Source: Deltaproteobacteria bacterium
GTDB taxonomy: Bacteria > Myxococcota_A > JAADFL01
Assembly: GCA_013152945.1 (NCBI GenBank)
Contig: JAADFL010000167.1
Span: 22,970 to 86,969 of the forward strand
Direction: 5' to 3'
DNA length: 64,000 nucleotides
Shown here: one piece after another, positions 9,122 through 20,000 of the stretch
How the letters are laid out: each line of letters starts with the position of its first letter
Position numbering within the stretch: the first letter of the stretch is position 1
The notes under the pieces: generated by a model
Database searches by the model: none
Told to the model about the DNA's origin: nothing
What the model saw: the letters and a program-made list of their open reading frames with translations, nothing else
Translations under genes and position numbers: made by a program

Positions 9122-10974
9122 GCAAAACACGCGATCCCTATGCCGGCGGCGTACTGTTTGCGTCGGATGATCTCTCGGCCACGCTCGATTGCCTTGGAAC
9201 CCTGGAGCAAGGAACACCAAAAAATTCCTTGTCCCTCTTGATCGCCGGCACCGGTCCGGACAGACACGCAAAAAAGGTCTTAAAGGCAGTTGCAAAAGCC
9301 GGGAATGATATCTCAGTTTCAACACAGTGGCCGCGGATCGAGGACCTGTTCCCTGAATATCCATACCTTGTGTTGGTGGACGGCAATGCCCTTTTACCCC
9401 CGGGATGGCTCGACAGACTGGTTCGACACCTGGAAATGGATTCCAGGAACACGGCGGTAATACCGGCCGGCGGGCCGCCACGACCGATTCCAGGTGCCAA
9501 TCCGTTCGGCATTGACCGGTGGATTTCCAAAAACAGGGCCACACAAAGCATCAACCTGCATTGCCATCCTGCCAATCCCGGTTGCCTGCTGATTGCTCGG
9601 AGCCGGGTTGCTCCAGAACTCTGGAACCGGATTTCGACACCGAATATTCGAGAAGTCTGCCGGATCTTGTTACAGGCCGGGGCACGGGTCGTCTCGGCAA
9701 AAGATATATACGTGTACACAGGTCCCGTAAACAATCGGTTCAACCGCGCCGGGAAAAAAGCATGGAAACATCCAATCGGCATTCAGGCTGCAAAAAATAG
9801 AATAGCCCGGGTCACCAATGCGTTCCGCACACAGGGGACGTACGCTGGGCTGACCGAAGGCTTGAACGCGGCTTGGGACCTGTCTTTGAGGCGCAGATGG
9901 CATGTCGAACCAAGGCTTCTCGCCAAAGCAACGAGGCCCGGCGCACTCCGTGTCACATATCTCCTGTGGAACCTGGATCTCACGGGCGGCTGTATGTCCG
10001 TGGTTCAACTTGTCAATGCATTGATTCGACTCGGATGCGATGCCAGAATAGCGACCCTGGATGATCGGCCGGGATTGCCCGGCCTCAGGTTGCTGTCGGA
10101 ACCCATGGTTTTTTCCACAGAGCGGGATCTGATCTTGAACCTCCCTGAAACCGACATAGTCGTTGCAACCCTTTGGCATACAGCGCCATGGGTGCCGCAA
10201 ATCCTAAGTCGCCAACTTAATGCCGTGGGCGCATACTTTGTCCAGGACTACGAGGCCTGGTTCTATCCCGGGGACGATATTGAAACCCGGAAAAGGGTAA
10301 TCTCCACCTATTCAATCGTACAACACCATATAGTCAAATCCGACTGGCTCGCAGCCAAACTCTCAGAACATGGCGTCCGCACCTACAAGATCCCTCTCGG
10401 TCTTGATGTCGCCCGTTTTTATCCGCGTAACAAAAAGCTCTTGGGCAAGCCTTGTGTACTCGCCATGGCAAGGCCAAGCACGCCACGCCGGGGCTTTCAT
10501 ACAATGGCCCAGGCCTTTCAAAAGGTACAAGAATTACGTCCGGACGTGGAATTCACTACCTTTGGCGAGCCAGAACCCAAATCCGGCGCTGGCTTCAAAG
10601 GTCGATTCCTGGGCAGGATAACATCGCAAGACCGCCTGGCCGAACTATACTCTGCTGCAACCATCTTTGTAGACGCCTCGGATTTCCAGGCCTTTGGCAG
10701 GCCCGGGCTGGAAGCCATGGCTTGTGCCACTCCATGCATACTAACGCCCGTGGGAGGGGTAACCGAATATGCCAAACCGGGTGTAAACTGCAAGGCTGTC
10801 GCTCCAGGCGATGCACCGGGATTGGCCGGGGCCGTACTTGAGCTCCTGGATGACCCGGATCAAAGAAAAAAACTGGCCAGGGCCGGACCCGTGACCGCCA
10901 AGCGCTTCGCTCTTGACAAGGAAGCGAAACGCACCCTGCGGTTTTTCGAACGAATAAGCCGGGGAAAACCATGA
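9118..10974 (+). CDS. Glycosyltransferase with degenerate GT2 half and GT4 half, 618 aa
   Basis: The N-terminal part (about residues 10-200) keeps a GT2-like outline, with LVLVDGNALLPPGWLDRLV at the position of the acidic metal motif, but lacks a clear DXD and may be non-catalytic. The C-terminal part (about 276-615) is a GT4 domain: DLTGGCMSVVQL, the conserved VQDYEAWF segment shared with the middle domain of the giant enzyme, and the sugar-nucleotide binding motif FGRPGLEAMACATP. The start overlaps the ATPase stop and the stop overlaps the next gene (ATGA in both cases). A role in assembling the glycan exported by the Wzm/Wzt pair is inferred from position. Confidence 0.82.
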   Translation: MSKTRDPYAGGVLFASDDLSATLDCLGTLEQGTPKNSLSLLIAGTGPDRHAKKVLKAVAKAGNDISVSTQWPRIEDLFPEYPYLVLVDGNALLPPGWLDRLVRHLEMDSRNTAVIPAGGPPRPIPGANPFGIDRWISKNRATQSINLHCHPANPGCLLIARSRVAPELWNRISTPNIREVCRILLQAGARVVSAKDIYVYTGPVNNRFNRAGKKAWKHPIGIQAAKNRIARVTNAFRTQGTYAGLTEGLNAAWDLSLRRRWHVEPRLLAKATRPGALRVTYLLWNLDLTGGCMSVVQLVNALIRLGCDARIATLDDRPGLPGLRLLSEPMVFSTERDLILNLPETDIVVATLWHTAPWVPQILSRQLNAVGAYFVQDYEAWFYPGDDIETRKRVISTYSIVQHHIVKSDWLAAKLSEHGVRTYKIPLGLDVARFYPRNKKLLGKPCVLAMARPSTPRRGFHTMAQAFQKVQELRPDVEFTTFGEPEPKSGAGFKGRFLGRITSQDRLAELYSAATIFVDASDFQAFGRPGLEAMACATPCILTPVGGVTEYAKPGVNCKAVAPGDAPGLAGAVLELLDDPDQRKKLARAGPVTAKRFALDKEAKRTLRFFERISRGKP

Positions 10975-12665
10975 ACAGCCTCCTGGCAACAGCCTCGTTC
11001 GCATCCCTGCTCATCAACCGGGCTCTGGCTGTATTAAAAGGGGATGGAGCCGCCACCCTGGGTTACGAGACCCTCAAATACGCCCGCTACCGCTTGCTGG
11101 AGGACCTGGAAAACACTTTACGCTACGTCATTTATTGCAAAAAACGCAGAAAGGCCGTCTCTGCCGCACAAAAGACAGGCGCAAAAAACAAGGGACCGCT
11201 TATATCCATTGTCATGCCTGTCCATGATCCTAGTCCGAGGCACCTGGAAGCAGCACTTGACTCTGTAAAAAATCAAGTCTATCCCCACTGGCAGCTATGT
11301 ATCATCGACGACGGCTCCAGCCGGGCGAAAATAACCGGGATATTGGCTGAAACGAGCACTGAACCCCGCGTACTTTTCAAGCGACTCGACCCGTCCCGTG
11401 GAATCGCAGGAGCGAGTCAGGCAGGACTCGAGCTGGCCACAGGGGAGTTTGTCGGCTTCCTGGACCATGACGACGTGCTGGAGCCGGATGCGCTCCTGCT
11501 CGTTGCTCGCAAGTTGAATAAAGAACCCGGCGTGGATCTGTTGTACACCGACGAGGACCGGGCCCCTTTGGGATTGGCCTGTTGCCCTATTTCAAGCCGG
11601 ACTGGTCACCCGACCTTTTGCTCGCCAACATGTACATGGGCCATTTTTTAGTCGTACGCCGGAGCCTCGCCCTCGAATCAGGCGGATTCCGGCCCGGTTT
11701 TGACGGCAGCCAGGATCACGACTTGGCATTGCGTGTCAGTGAAAGAGCGCGAACCATCCTGCACGTACCCGAGGTGTTGTACCACTGGAGGGCGGCCCGT
11801 GGCTCCACCAGCCTGCGTTACCGGGAAAAACCCGAGGCAGGCAATGCATCTTTGCGTGCGATAGGAGATACGCAGGCAAATATCAGGGGCAAAGGTTGAG
11901 CCGACCTCTTATCCCGGCTTCTTTCACGTCAACTGGCCGTTACCGGACTTCACACAAATTACCGTTGCCATAACCGGTTGCAAGGACAAATATGAATGCA
12001 GGCGAACCCTGGCAGCCCTTGAACGTGCAACAGGTACTCGAAAATTAAGACCTTTTTGTCTTTCACCGGCAGGATGCGACCTTTTGCCGAACCTGGGGGA
12101 CCCGGAAAATATTGAAACATTGCAGGCCTTGGCCCATAAGAAGGCACAGGTAGTACTGTTCATACGGGCCGGTATCGAAACAATGCCCGCCGCACCGGCC
12201 CTGCTGGCGGCACAGGCTCTGCGCCATGGCGTAGGGGCGGCAGGCGGACTGGTTCGTGACGCTGACGGGAAAATAGTACATGCCGGCATGGCGATAGGGC
12301 CGGACGGCTTTTTTCGATCCATTTATTCAGGTCTCGACCCGGGCGAAAAGGGTTATTTCGGCTTGCTCCTGTGTGCCCGCGAAGTGGACGGCCTGGATCA
12401 ATTGCTTTGGTGCACAAGCAGAGAGAACCTGCTTGCTGCAATCAAGGCATTAAAAAAACAGGCCGAATCTCACACATCAGCGTACCAATCCTTGATTCGT
12501 TTCTATCATGAGTCAGGTGTACGATTGATCTTCGATCCCAGGGCAAAAGCTGTTATTGAAAGGCCGATCCCGGATGTGCTCATACCTGCCGGCAAAACTC
12601 CCGGCAAACGAATGTACCCTGCATCGTTGTCATCTGATCCGCCATGTTTTCGCATCAGGTCGTAA
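10971..12665 (+). pseudogene. GT2 family glycosyltransferase interrupted by two compensating frameshifts
   Basis: The first segment (10971 to about 11560) encodes a normal GT2 start: ISIVMPVHDP, CIIDDGSS, FLDHDDVLEPDAL and LLYTDEDR. Homology then continues in another frame (about 11578-11870) with PYFKPDWSPDLLL, GGFRPGFDGSQDHDLALRV and VLYHWRA, and returns to the original frame (about 11870-12665) with VEPTSYPGFF and a degraded second glycosyltransferase-like part. The two shifts cancel, so if repaired the product would be roughly 565 residues. The first lies next to short homopolymers (GGGCCCCTTTGGG), the second near GGGG. It may be a real pseudogene or two sequencing or assembly indels. It is the last gene of the glycan operon. 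Confidence 0.75.
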
Positions 12666-12685
12666 AACCGTGATCCCAAGAAATC

Positions 12686-12714
12686 GGGGGACGCAAGCCC
12701 TAGTCCCGCCTTTT
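12686..12714 (+). terminator. Possible weak terminator at the end of the glycan operon
   Basis: GGGAC (12688-12692) can pair with GTCCC (12703-12707), and a TTTT run follows at 12711-12714. The stem is short and overlaps the stop codon of the convergent gene, so this is a tentative call. Confidence 0.3.
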
Positions 12715-14955
12715 CCTTGTCGCAGCAAGGCCACCGAGTAACAGCCAGGCTGTTGCAAACAACAAGGGCATGGTGCCGTGAGTCACACCGCATCCGCATC
12801 CGGAATTGTCGGAAGGCTTCCATCTTTTCGGATCCAGTGGATAGGCATCATCCACATCAGGTACACCGTCGTCGTCATCGTCCGTATCGATGCGGTTTGG
12901 CTGGCCGTCATTGTCCGTATCTCTCGAACAGTCTGATCCGTCGCTGCATATATCTTTGTCATCCGGGATGCCGTCGTTGTCATCATCCGGGTCCTGGGCA
13001 TCGTTCACTCCGTCATTATCATGATCAAGCGGCCTCTTGTCCTTGTAGTCAGGCACGCCGTCATCATCGTCATCTCCATCTCGATTGTCTGGAACACCGT
13101 CTTTATCCGCATCGCCGGTGCCGCATTGTCCCTCCATGCAAACCTGGCCCGAAGGACACTTTATCAGGTTGCATGGGTCTCCGATACAGTTGCCCGCCTT
13201 GCATACCTGCCCCTCGGCACAAGTCACGTCCTTGCACGGATCGGGAACACACGAACCATTCCTGCATGTCTCACCCTCCGGGCAAAACTGCATTGCGCAC
13301 GGATCGGCTACGCAATTTCCATCCATGCACGCCTCACCCTCGTGGCAAATCACGTTGGCACAGGATCCAACGCAATCACCGTTATCGTTACAGTATTCAT
13401 TGCCCGGACAGAGAACTCCAACACATGGATCTTCTATGCAACGCTTGCCGTCACACACCTTTCCATCCTCGCATTCATGCCCTTTTTCAAGACATGTTAT
13501 TTCCACGCAGTTTCCATCCCGGCACTCCTCGTTGGGTTTACACTCCACACCCACACAAGGACCTACACACCTTCCGCTCCTGCATACTTTATCCGAGGGG
13601 CATTCGTCGTTACCGGCGCACTTCTTTGGAACACATAAATCATTTTCGCAAACTTCACCGGTAGGGCATTCTCCCATCTGGCATCCGCAGGCGCATTCTC
13701 CTGATATGCACTTGCATCCTGCAGGACAGAGGTTTTCGCCGTCATCCACCTTTCCATTGCAATCATTGTCCACCAGGTCACAGACCTCTTCCGGCACAGG
13801 GCCGCAACCGCCACATGCGTTGGTTACATTCTCATCGACCAGTCCGTCACAGTCGTTGTCCACGTAGTCGCAGACCTCTTTCTCTGCATTCGGAGCCGTG
13901 CAATCCACCCACTTTCCATCCTCGCACCTCTCGGAACCCGTGCCACAGGCATTTTCACACACCCTGGAAAGCTCTTCGTCTATAGCCCCGTCGCAATCAT
14001 TGTCTATTCCATCGCATATCTCATTCTGCAGAGCCGACTGGATGATTGCCTGCAAGGCGGCAGCCAAAGAAACCGGATCATCGGCAAAATATGCATGGCC
14101 GTTACTCAGGTCGATCTTTCCCTGATCGTCTATTGCGGTTCCACCGGCCCTGGCCATCCTGTCGAGGGTCGAAGAGCCGGTCATACCCTCGCCGAAACCA
14201 ATTACGAAGGTCTGTATATCGTAATTCGTACCATTGTATTGAGTGTTGCGAAGACTTTGTGCCGCTGTAACGGGATTGCCCCCGCACGTGTCTTCTCCAT
14301 CCGTCAATATAAGCACAAAGCTCCTGTGACACCAAGGATCCTTTACTGCAGGTAGATCTTCGTTCACATAATAATCCTTTGCAGCCTGCAAAGAAGCAGC
14401 CAAGGGAGTTGCACCATCAGCACGCAGTTCCTTGTTGGTAGGGTAATTTTCCTGGCCGTCGATCCATGCCAGTATCGAAGCCTTGTTTCCTTCCTGTACA
14501 GGAACCAGGACCTCGGCGCCATAATTGCAATTCTTGGAACCGTCGTAGTTGATAAACTGGCGGCTGGTTATGGAAAGGTTGTCCGTACATGTCGCCCCCT
14601 GCGTTTTGTACATGTCACCTTTCTTGATATCCTTGCCTTCTTGCTGGTAATATCGCATCAAACCGAACAAAACCTCGTCAGTTCCATTGAGAATGGTATT
14701 AAGGGCCTGCTTGGCGATAAACATACGCGAGTCGTCTGCCTTGCCGTTGCCGTCCGTATCCACGCCTTCATAACCATTGCTTCCATCACCGCATGTGGCT
14801 GCACCCCCGGCATTCCAGGACATGCTTCCGGATGTATCGAAAATGATAAGTAGATGGTTCTTTTGTTGTTGAGCCCTGGCAGGGTCTGACCGGGAAAAAA
14901 GCAGGAAAGCACCAAGGACGGTCACAAGGATGACGATATTTTTTTGGTTGCACAT
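12700..14955 (-). CDS. Secreted VWA / MopE / Cys-rich / thrombospondin-3 protein with MYXO-CTERM-like tail, 751 aa
   Basis: The start at 14955 follows GGAGG by five bases and gives a clean signal peptide (residues 1 to about 28, cut after PARA). A von Willebrand A domain follows, with a MIDAS motif (DTSGSMS, about 40) and LTDGEDT at about 218. Next come three MopE-type metal-binding motifs of the form CD-VDNDCDG-VDE (about 317, 362, 397), about nine cysteine-rich CxxGxVCxxGxC repeats (about 400-620) and Asp-rich thrombospondin type 3 calcium-binding repeats (about 620-710). The C terminus (SGCGCG, hydrophobic helix, RKRRD) matches the layout of the MYXO-CTERM sorting signal, which in Myxococcota is processed by myxosortases and leaves the protein lipid-anchored at the surface. 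A surface adhesin or calcium-dependent scaffold role is inferred. Confidence 0.85.
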   Translation of the reverse strand: MCNQKNIVILVTVLGAFLLFSRSDPARAQQQKNHLLIIFDTSGSMSWNAGGAATCGDGSNGYEGVDTDGNGKADDSRMFIAKQALNTILNGTDEVLFGLMRYYQQEGKDIKKGDMYKTQGATCTDNLSITSRQFINYDGSKNCNYGAEVLVPVQEGNKASILAWIDGQENYPTNKELRADGATPLAASLQAAKDYYVNEDLPAVKDPWCHRSFVLILTDGEDTCGGNPVTAAQSLRNTQYNGTNYDIQTFVIGFGEGMTGSSTLDRMARAGGTAIDDQGKIDLSNGHAYFADDPVSLAAALQAIIQSALQNEICDGIDNDCDGAIDEELSRVCENACGTGSERCEDGKWVDCTAPNAEKEVCDYVDNDCDGLVDENVTNACGGCGPVPEEVCDLVDNDCNGKVDDGENLCPAGCKCISGECACGCQMGECPTGEVCENDLCVPKKCAGNDECPSDKVCRSGRCVGPCVGVECKPNEECRDGNCVEITCLEKGHECEDGKVCDGKRCIEDPCVGVLCPGNEYCNDNGDCVGSCANVICHEGEACMDGNCVADPCAMQFCPEGETCRNGSCVPDPCKDVTCAEGQVCKAGNCIGDPCNLIKCPSGQVCMEGQCGTGDADKDGVPDNRDGDDDDDGVPDYKDKRPLDHDNDGVNDAQDPDDDNDGIPDDKDICSDGSDCSRDTDNDGQPNRIDTDDDDDGVPDVDDAYPLDPKRWKPSDNSGCGCGVTHGTMPLLFATAWLLLGGLAATRKRRD

Positions 14956-14994
14956 GGTTACCTCCAAATAGGCCATTTGTTTTTCTATTGATAT

Positions 14995-15024
14995 AGGATA
15001 CCAGTAAAAGTGAATGCAGGTCAA
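14995..15024 (-). promoter_or_regulatory. Candidate sigma-70 promoter of the VWA surface protein
   Basis: On the minus strand TTGACC (15024-15019) is followed after 18 bases by TATCCT (15000-14995), about 40 bases upstream of the start codon. It lies in the 166-bp divergent gap between this gene and the UPF0158-like gene. Confidence 0.4.
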
Positions 15025-15121
15025 TCCAAGCTGTTGCCTTTGGCAAAAGGATGAAGTAGCCTCTTTCACCAAAGTTGGCCGCCAATATCAAGGGCGGACA
15101 ACCACGAGACGAGGGAATGAT

Positions 15122-16096
15122 TTGAAAAAATTCGTTCTCCCTTGGAAAAAGGTCGATGCTGCAATGGCCGCAGCCTTTGAAGAACACTATCTAGACCCGA
15201 AAACCGGCGGTATTTCGTCTCCTGACCCGGTCAAGGGAAAAGATGGGCCGGGTGTCGGAGAGGTCGTCATCCCCAAAAGGCCGGCCTCAGTGGACTATTC
15301 CTGGATGATCCAGTTTTCGGACACGGTTTTGGACAAAGACTTGCGGGCCCGCCTCTTCGAGGCTTTGCGAGATCCCAAATCAGGCATGAACAATTTTCTC
15401 CACGAGGTAGCATCAGACCCGGAAGGCCATGCCCAGTGGAAGAAATACCGTGATTTTCATGCCTTCAAATATGTAAAACAATGGATAGCGGCACTGGGCA
15501 TAGACTGCGATTTCGAATCAGAGCCAACAGAACCACAAAGACACCGGCAACCCGGCAAAAGAGACATTGATTACGACGAACAGTGCCTTGATTCAGTGCT
15601 CCTGGCGACTGCACAAGACGCTGGAAAAATAAGCTTCCATGAGCTATGCCTTGTCTTGGAACAGGTTGTTAAAAACGTGGAGCTGAAAAAAGTGCTCAAG
15701 TCCATTATTAGGGATGGTTGGCTTACATTGTCACCCCCCTTGCATGGACCCTTACACGGGAAAATTAAGACCATGAACGAAAACCTAAACAAGGACGGTG
15801 ATGCAGTTGTTGTGTTCACCCGTAAGGGAGAGGCCCGGCTACTCGATGCAAGGCTCAAGGTACTTAAGAAAAAATTGGATATTGCACAAAAGGACCCGGC
15901 TTTTATTGAAGATTTTGCCGAATATTTGAACAATGCTGGCCAAGAGGCGGCTTGTCTGTTCCTGGACTACCTGGATGCAGAGGAAATAAACCGGAGCATG
16001 AACGTGTTGGCCGGAATCAGGCTGGCCCCTGGAACCAGGACCGATGCAGCGATGAGAAGAGCTCTTTCAAGGGTGAAAAAAACCGGTGGTAACTGA
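15122..16096 (+). CDS. UPF0158-like protein with C-terminal extension, 324 aa
   Basis: Residues about 1-140 follow the UPF0158 pattern: an acidic-hydrophobic start, HYLDPKTGGI, a middle segment ending in RLFEALRDPKSGMNNF, then QWKKYRDFHAFKYVKQWIAALGI. The biochemical function of this family is unknown. The C-terminal half (KLDIAQKDPAFIEDFAEYL and helical neighbours) is not recognised. The TTG start at 15122 is preferred because GAGGG stands six bases upstream; a longer frame from 15014 would run into the promoter of the divergent gene. No membrane segments or signal peptide are present, so it is probably cytoplasmic. Confidence 0.6.
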   Translation: MKKFVLPWKKVDAAMAAAFEEHYLDPKTGGISSPDPVKGKDGPGVGEVVIPKRPASVDYSWMIQFSDTVLDKDLRARLFEALRDPKSGMNNFLHEVASDPEGHAQWKKYRDFHAFKYVKQWIAALGIDCDFESEPTEPQRHRQPGKRDIDYDEQCLDSVLLATAQDAGKISFHELCLVLEQVVKNVELKKVLKSIIRDGWLTLSPPLHGPLHGKIKTMNENLNKDGDAVVVFTRKGEARLLDARLKVLKKKLDIAQKDPAFIEDFAEYLNNAGQEAACLFLDYLDAEEINRSMNVLAGIRLAPGTRTDAAMRRALSRVKKTGGN

Positions 16097-16115
16097 CTCT
16101 GTTTGGGATAATGCA

Positions 16116-17030
16116 ATGGGCATGAAGATTAATATCAACAAGCATATTTACGACCCTGAAGATGCGGCCGTTCCTGTCCTGGATAGAGGGTTTCTCTATG
16201 GTGATTCGGTTTACGAGGTGCTTCGAACATACAAAGGCCGTCTTTTTGCCGTAAAAAGACACATAAACAGACTCTGCAACTCGGCAGCCAGAATTGCATT
16301 GAAAATCCCGGATCCAAGTGAAATATTGGACCAAGTGAAAATCACCATGGCTGCGGCGGGAAATGAGGAATCCTACGTTAGAATTATCGTGACCAGGGGG
16401 ACAGGTCCCATTACCCTTGACCCTTTTACTGCAGAGAATCCATTGACAGTGATCCTCGTCAAAAGGTTCGTAGAGTTCGAAAAGAAGCAATACGAGGAAG
16501 GAATAAGCCTATTGGTCCCGAATGTCAGAAGGAATTCCAGGTACGCCCTTGACCCTGCCATTAAGAGCGGAAATTATCTGAACTCCATTCTTGCTCTCGA
16601 AGAAGCGAAGAGCATGGGTTATGACGATGCACTGATGCTCGATATCAATGGAAGAATCACAGAGGCAACCACCTCTAATGTATTTATCGTAGATGAAAAC
16701 GGAGTTCTTTGTACTCCAAAATTGCAAACAGGCATACTGGAAGGCGTAACCAGGGGCTTCATCCTCGATTTGGCTGAACGCCTGGGCCTGGATTGCCTGG
16801 AGAAAGACCTGTTCCCGGAGGATCTTGAAAAGGCAAGGGAGGTCATGTTGACCAGCACATTGAGAGAGGTCATGTCCGTGACCAGGATCGACGGTCGAAA
16901 AATCGCTGACGGCAGGCCAGGCCCGGTAAGCAAGCTCATCCGTGAAAAATTCAGGCAATTCGCAATGGAATTGATCGAAAAGGAATCTCAAGACAAAGCT
17001 GACAATGACCATCATGGAAAGGTTGATTAA
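16116..17030 (+). CDS. PLP-dependent class IV aminotransferase (IlvE / aminodeoxychorismate lyase-like), 304 aa
   Basis: Fold type IV features are clear: VPVLDRGFLYGDSVYEVLRTY near the N terminus, VRIIVTRGTG, the PLP lysine in AIKSGNYLNSILA, the NGRITEATTSNVF phosphate-binding stretch and LQTGILEGVTRG. These are shared by branched-chain aminotransferases, D-amino-acid aminotransferases and PabC; the GRITEATTSNVF form is closest to IlvE-like or D-amino acid enzymes, but the substrate cannot be settled from sequence. The ATG at 16116 lies 19 bases after the previous stop; a second ATG at 16122 is also possible. The gene lies 15 bases before the S41 peptidase gene and is probably co-transcribed with it. 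Confidence 0.8.
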   Translation: MGMKININKHIYDPEDAAVPVLDRGFLYGDSVYEVLRTYKGRLFAVKRHINRLCNSAARIALKIPDPSEILDQVKITMAAAGNEESYVRIIVTRGTGPITLDPFTAENPLTVILVKRFVEFEKKQYEEGISLLVPNVRRNSRYALDPAIKSGNYLNSILALEEAKSMGYDDALMLDINGRITEATTSNVFIVDENGVLCTPKLQTGILEGVTRGFILDLAERLGLDCLEKDLFPEDLEKAREVMLTSTLREVMSVTRIDGRKIADGRPGPVSKLIREKFRQFAMELIEKESQDKADNDHHGKVD

Positions 17031-17045
17031 AAAGGCGGTGGCAGA

Positions 17046-20000
17046 ATGCGTCAAATAAAGAAGAATAACCAGGAAACCTCGATGCGGTATAGAATCGTTC
17101 TACCTTTTCTGGCCGCGGGCATATTATTAGCTGCGGTTTCTGCCGCCAGCTTCGGCCTTGCACACAAACCTGAAAATGCAGAACTGTTCGACGCTGTTGT
17201 CCACACTATCGAAAGAGACTATGTGGATCCCCAGCGAATAAACCCCAGAAAGATGATGCAAAGCTCACTCGAAGCAATAGAGAGAGCAGTACCCGATGTA
17301 TTGGTCGATCTTGGAAAAAAGGGGTCCAATCGCATAGTGGTTACCGTGGGAGTGAAGAAAAAGGAATTCTCCCTTCAAGGCCTGACATCCGATGTGAGTT
17401 CAATCGGCCTCAACACCGACCTGTTCCGCAAGGTCTTTGCATTCATACAAAAGTGGGTGGACCCCGAAGTAGATATGAAAGACGTTGAATATGCCGCAAT
17501 AAACGGCATGCTCTACACCCTGGATCCTCACTCGGTATACCTCAATCGTGACCAGTACAAGGAAATGAAAATCAATACGAGCGGTAATTTCGGCGGGTTG
17601 GGAATTGTCATTACTGTAAGAGATGGGGCATTGACAATCATCTCTCCTATCGAGGGAACCCCTGCATCCAGGGTTGGATTGAAGGCCAAGGATAAAATAA
17701 TGGCCATAAATGGAGAATCGACCATAAATATGCCGCTTACGGAAGCTGTCCAGAAACTGAGGGGAGAACCGGGAACACCCGTAACCATCGCTGTTCTTCG
17801 AAAAGGCTGGAACGAGCCGAGGGATTTCACCATCGTAAGAGCCATAATCAAGATAGAAAGCGTAAAGAGCAAGCTGCTCAAAGGCGATGTCGGCCTGGTA
17901 AAAATCACGAGCTTCCAGGGAAACACTACGAGGGACCTAAAGCGTGCACTTACAGGTTTCAAACTCAAAGCCAAGCATGGACTCAAAGGTCTTGTCCTTG
18001 ACTTGCGAAACAACCCGGGCGGTCTTTTGAGACAGGCTGTTTACGTGTCAGACCTTTTCCTGGACCGGGGAGTAATAGTCAGCAGGGTAGGTCCGGGGGG
18101 CCGGCTCTCAGGCAAGAGTATTGCCAAGGCCCTTGGTACCGAACCGAAATACCCAATAGTTTTACTTGTCAACGGGGGATCCGCCAGTGCCTCTGAAATC
18201 GTTTCCGGAGCACTCAAAAACCACGACAGGGCACTGGTGATGGGTGAACGCACGTTCGGCAAGGGGACTGTCCAGGTTCTCTATGATGCAAGAAAACAAC
18301 TCTTTATCGACGATGACAGCGCCCTCAAGTTGACCGTGGAAAAATACCTCACTCCCGGCGGCATATCGATTCAAAGAACAGGGATCACCCCGGACGTACG
18401 GGTAATCGCCGAGTACGTGGACGACAAGGGCATCGATCTCGAACCCGATACCAGGAGAAGGAGAGAAGAAAACCTGGACGAGGCCCTGGGCGGAGGCAAA
18501 TCAAAATCGCAACACGAAAAACCTACTTTGGTAATTCGATTTCTCGCACCCTTGGAGCAAAAGGATGATTTTCCGACCTCGGAGCAAACCAAGGAGGCAG
18601 AGGTGGATTTCGAGGTCGAGGCAGCAAGGACACTCATCATGCAGGCAAAAGGATGGAGGGGATCATCTTTGCTCGCCCAAGCTCCAAAAATCTTAAGGCC
18701 CTTGCTAAAAGCGGAGAAAAAAAAGCTCGAGCAGGCGCTTGCCACAGCCGGTCTGAACTGGAGCCTGGGCAGGTCCAGGGAAAAGGCGAAACTGGAGGCA
18801 ACCCTCCATGTCGGCAGGGCGGTCAATCAGGATATGGAATCAAAAAAGACCAAAAAGCCGACCAGGAAACCACCTACCTGCCGAATCGAACCCGGAACCG
18901 ATGAAAAGCCTCTCACAGCCGGCGAAACAGCCTGCATGGTGGTGAGTGTACACAACAAGGGACCGGGCACGGTATACCGGCTTCACGGAATTTCGGAATG
19001 TATCAAGTGCGACCAAAGCCCATTCGACCAACAGGAATTCGTACTTGGAAAGATAAAAAGAGGAAAAACTCAATCATGGTCGGTGCCTATAAAGATTCCG
19101 AACAGCCAGCTTACAGGGGTGCAGGAGATAGAAGTTCACTTCAAGGAACCATACAAGAGGATTCCGAGGCCTATTCGTAAAGAGGTTGTCATCAATGCAC
19201 TGCCAAGACCCTTTTTCGCGTATTCGTATAGGATATTGGACAATGCGCCAGGGGGGAACGGCGATGGCCTTGTCGAGGTAGGAGAAACCGTATCACTGGA
19301 TCTTTCCCTTGCCAATGAAGGAGAGGGAAAGGCTCTGAAACCCCTTGTCCTGGTGGAAAACAAGGTTGGAAACAACATCTTTCTGGAAAAGGGCAGGATT
19401 ACCGTGTCAAAGCCCATCCTGCCCGGGGATTCCACTAAAATGCGCTTTTTATTTCAGGCGAAGAGTATGCCAAAGGAAGACAAGGACCCCCTCGACCTGA
19501 TCGTTCGTGATATTGAACTCGACGAGTTCATGACAGGAAAACTCGGTTTCAGGATACACAGGCCTGTGAATGCCAGGGTACAGGCGAGGAATGGATGGGT
19601 AACCGCAATCCAGGATGCCGAACTACTGTCAGGCGCTTCAAAACAATCGCCTGAAATAGGTATCCTTCCCAAGGACAAATCCGCCAGGCTTATAGGAGAA
19701 ATCGGCGGATTCTACAAGCTCTCTTTTAATGATGAAAATAACCAGAATTTTGCCTTTGTCCGCGCACGGGATGTAAGACCGGCTCCATCGCAAAGCACGG
19801 CTGATAAATTTCTGCCTGCGCCGCAAAGAAAGCCTCCCAGGATATCATTGGATGAAAAAGGGCCTATTGTGGTCGACTCTGATAATTACACGCTTAAAGG
19901 CAGGGCTTTCGACAACAATGCAATCAAAGACGTTTACATCTTCAACGGCAATAAGAAAGTCTTTTTCTCGGCCATGCCCAAGTCGACAAGGTCTGCCCCG

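Noticed and set aside
13100-13730. Repetitive DNA considered as a CRISPR or satellite array
   Set aside because: Periodicity comes from protein-level Cys-rich repeats in frame; repeat units differ in sequence and there are no spacers of constant length.
12717-13867. Plus-strand open frames of 315 and 260 codons opposite the VWA protein, rich in His, Pro and Ser
   Set aside because: They are the reverse reading of Cys- and Asp-rich repeats on the minus strand; composition is what such shadows give and no start signals are present.
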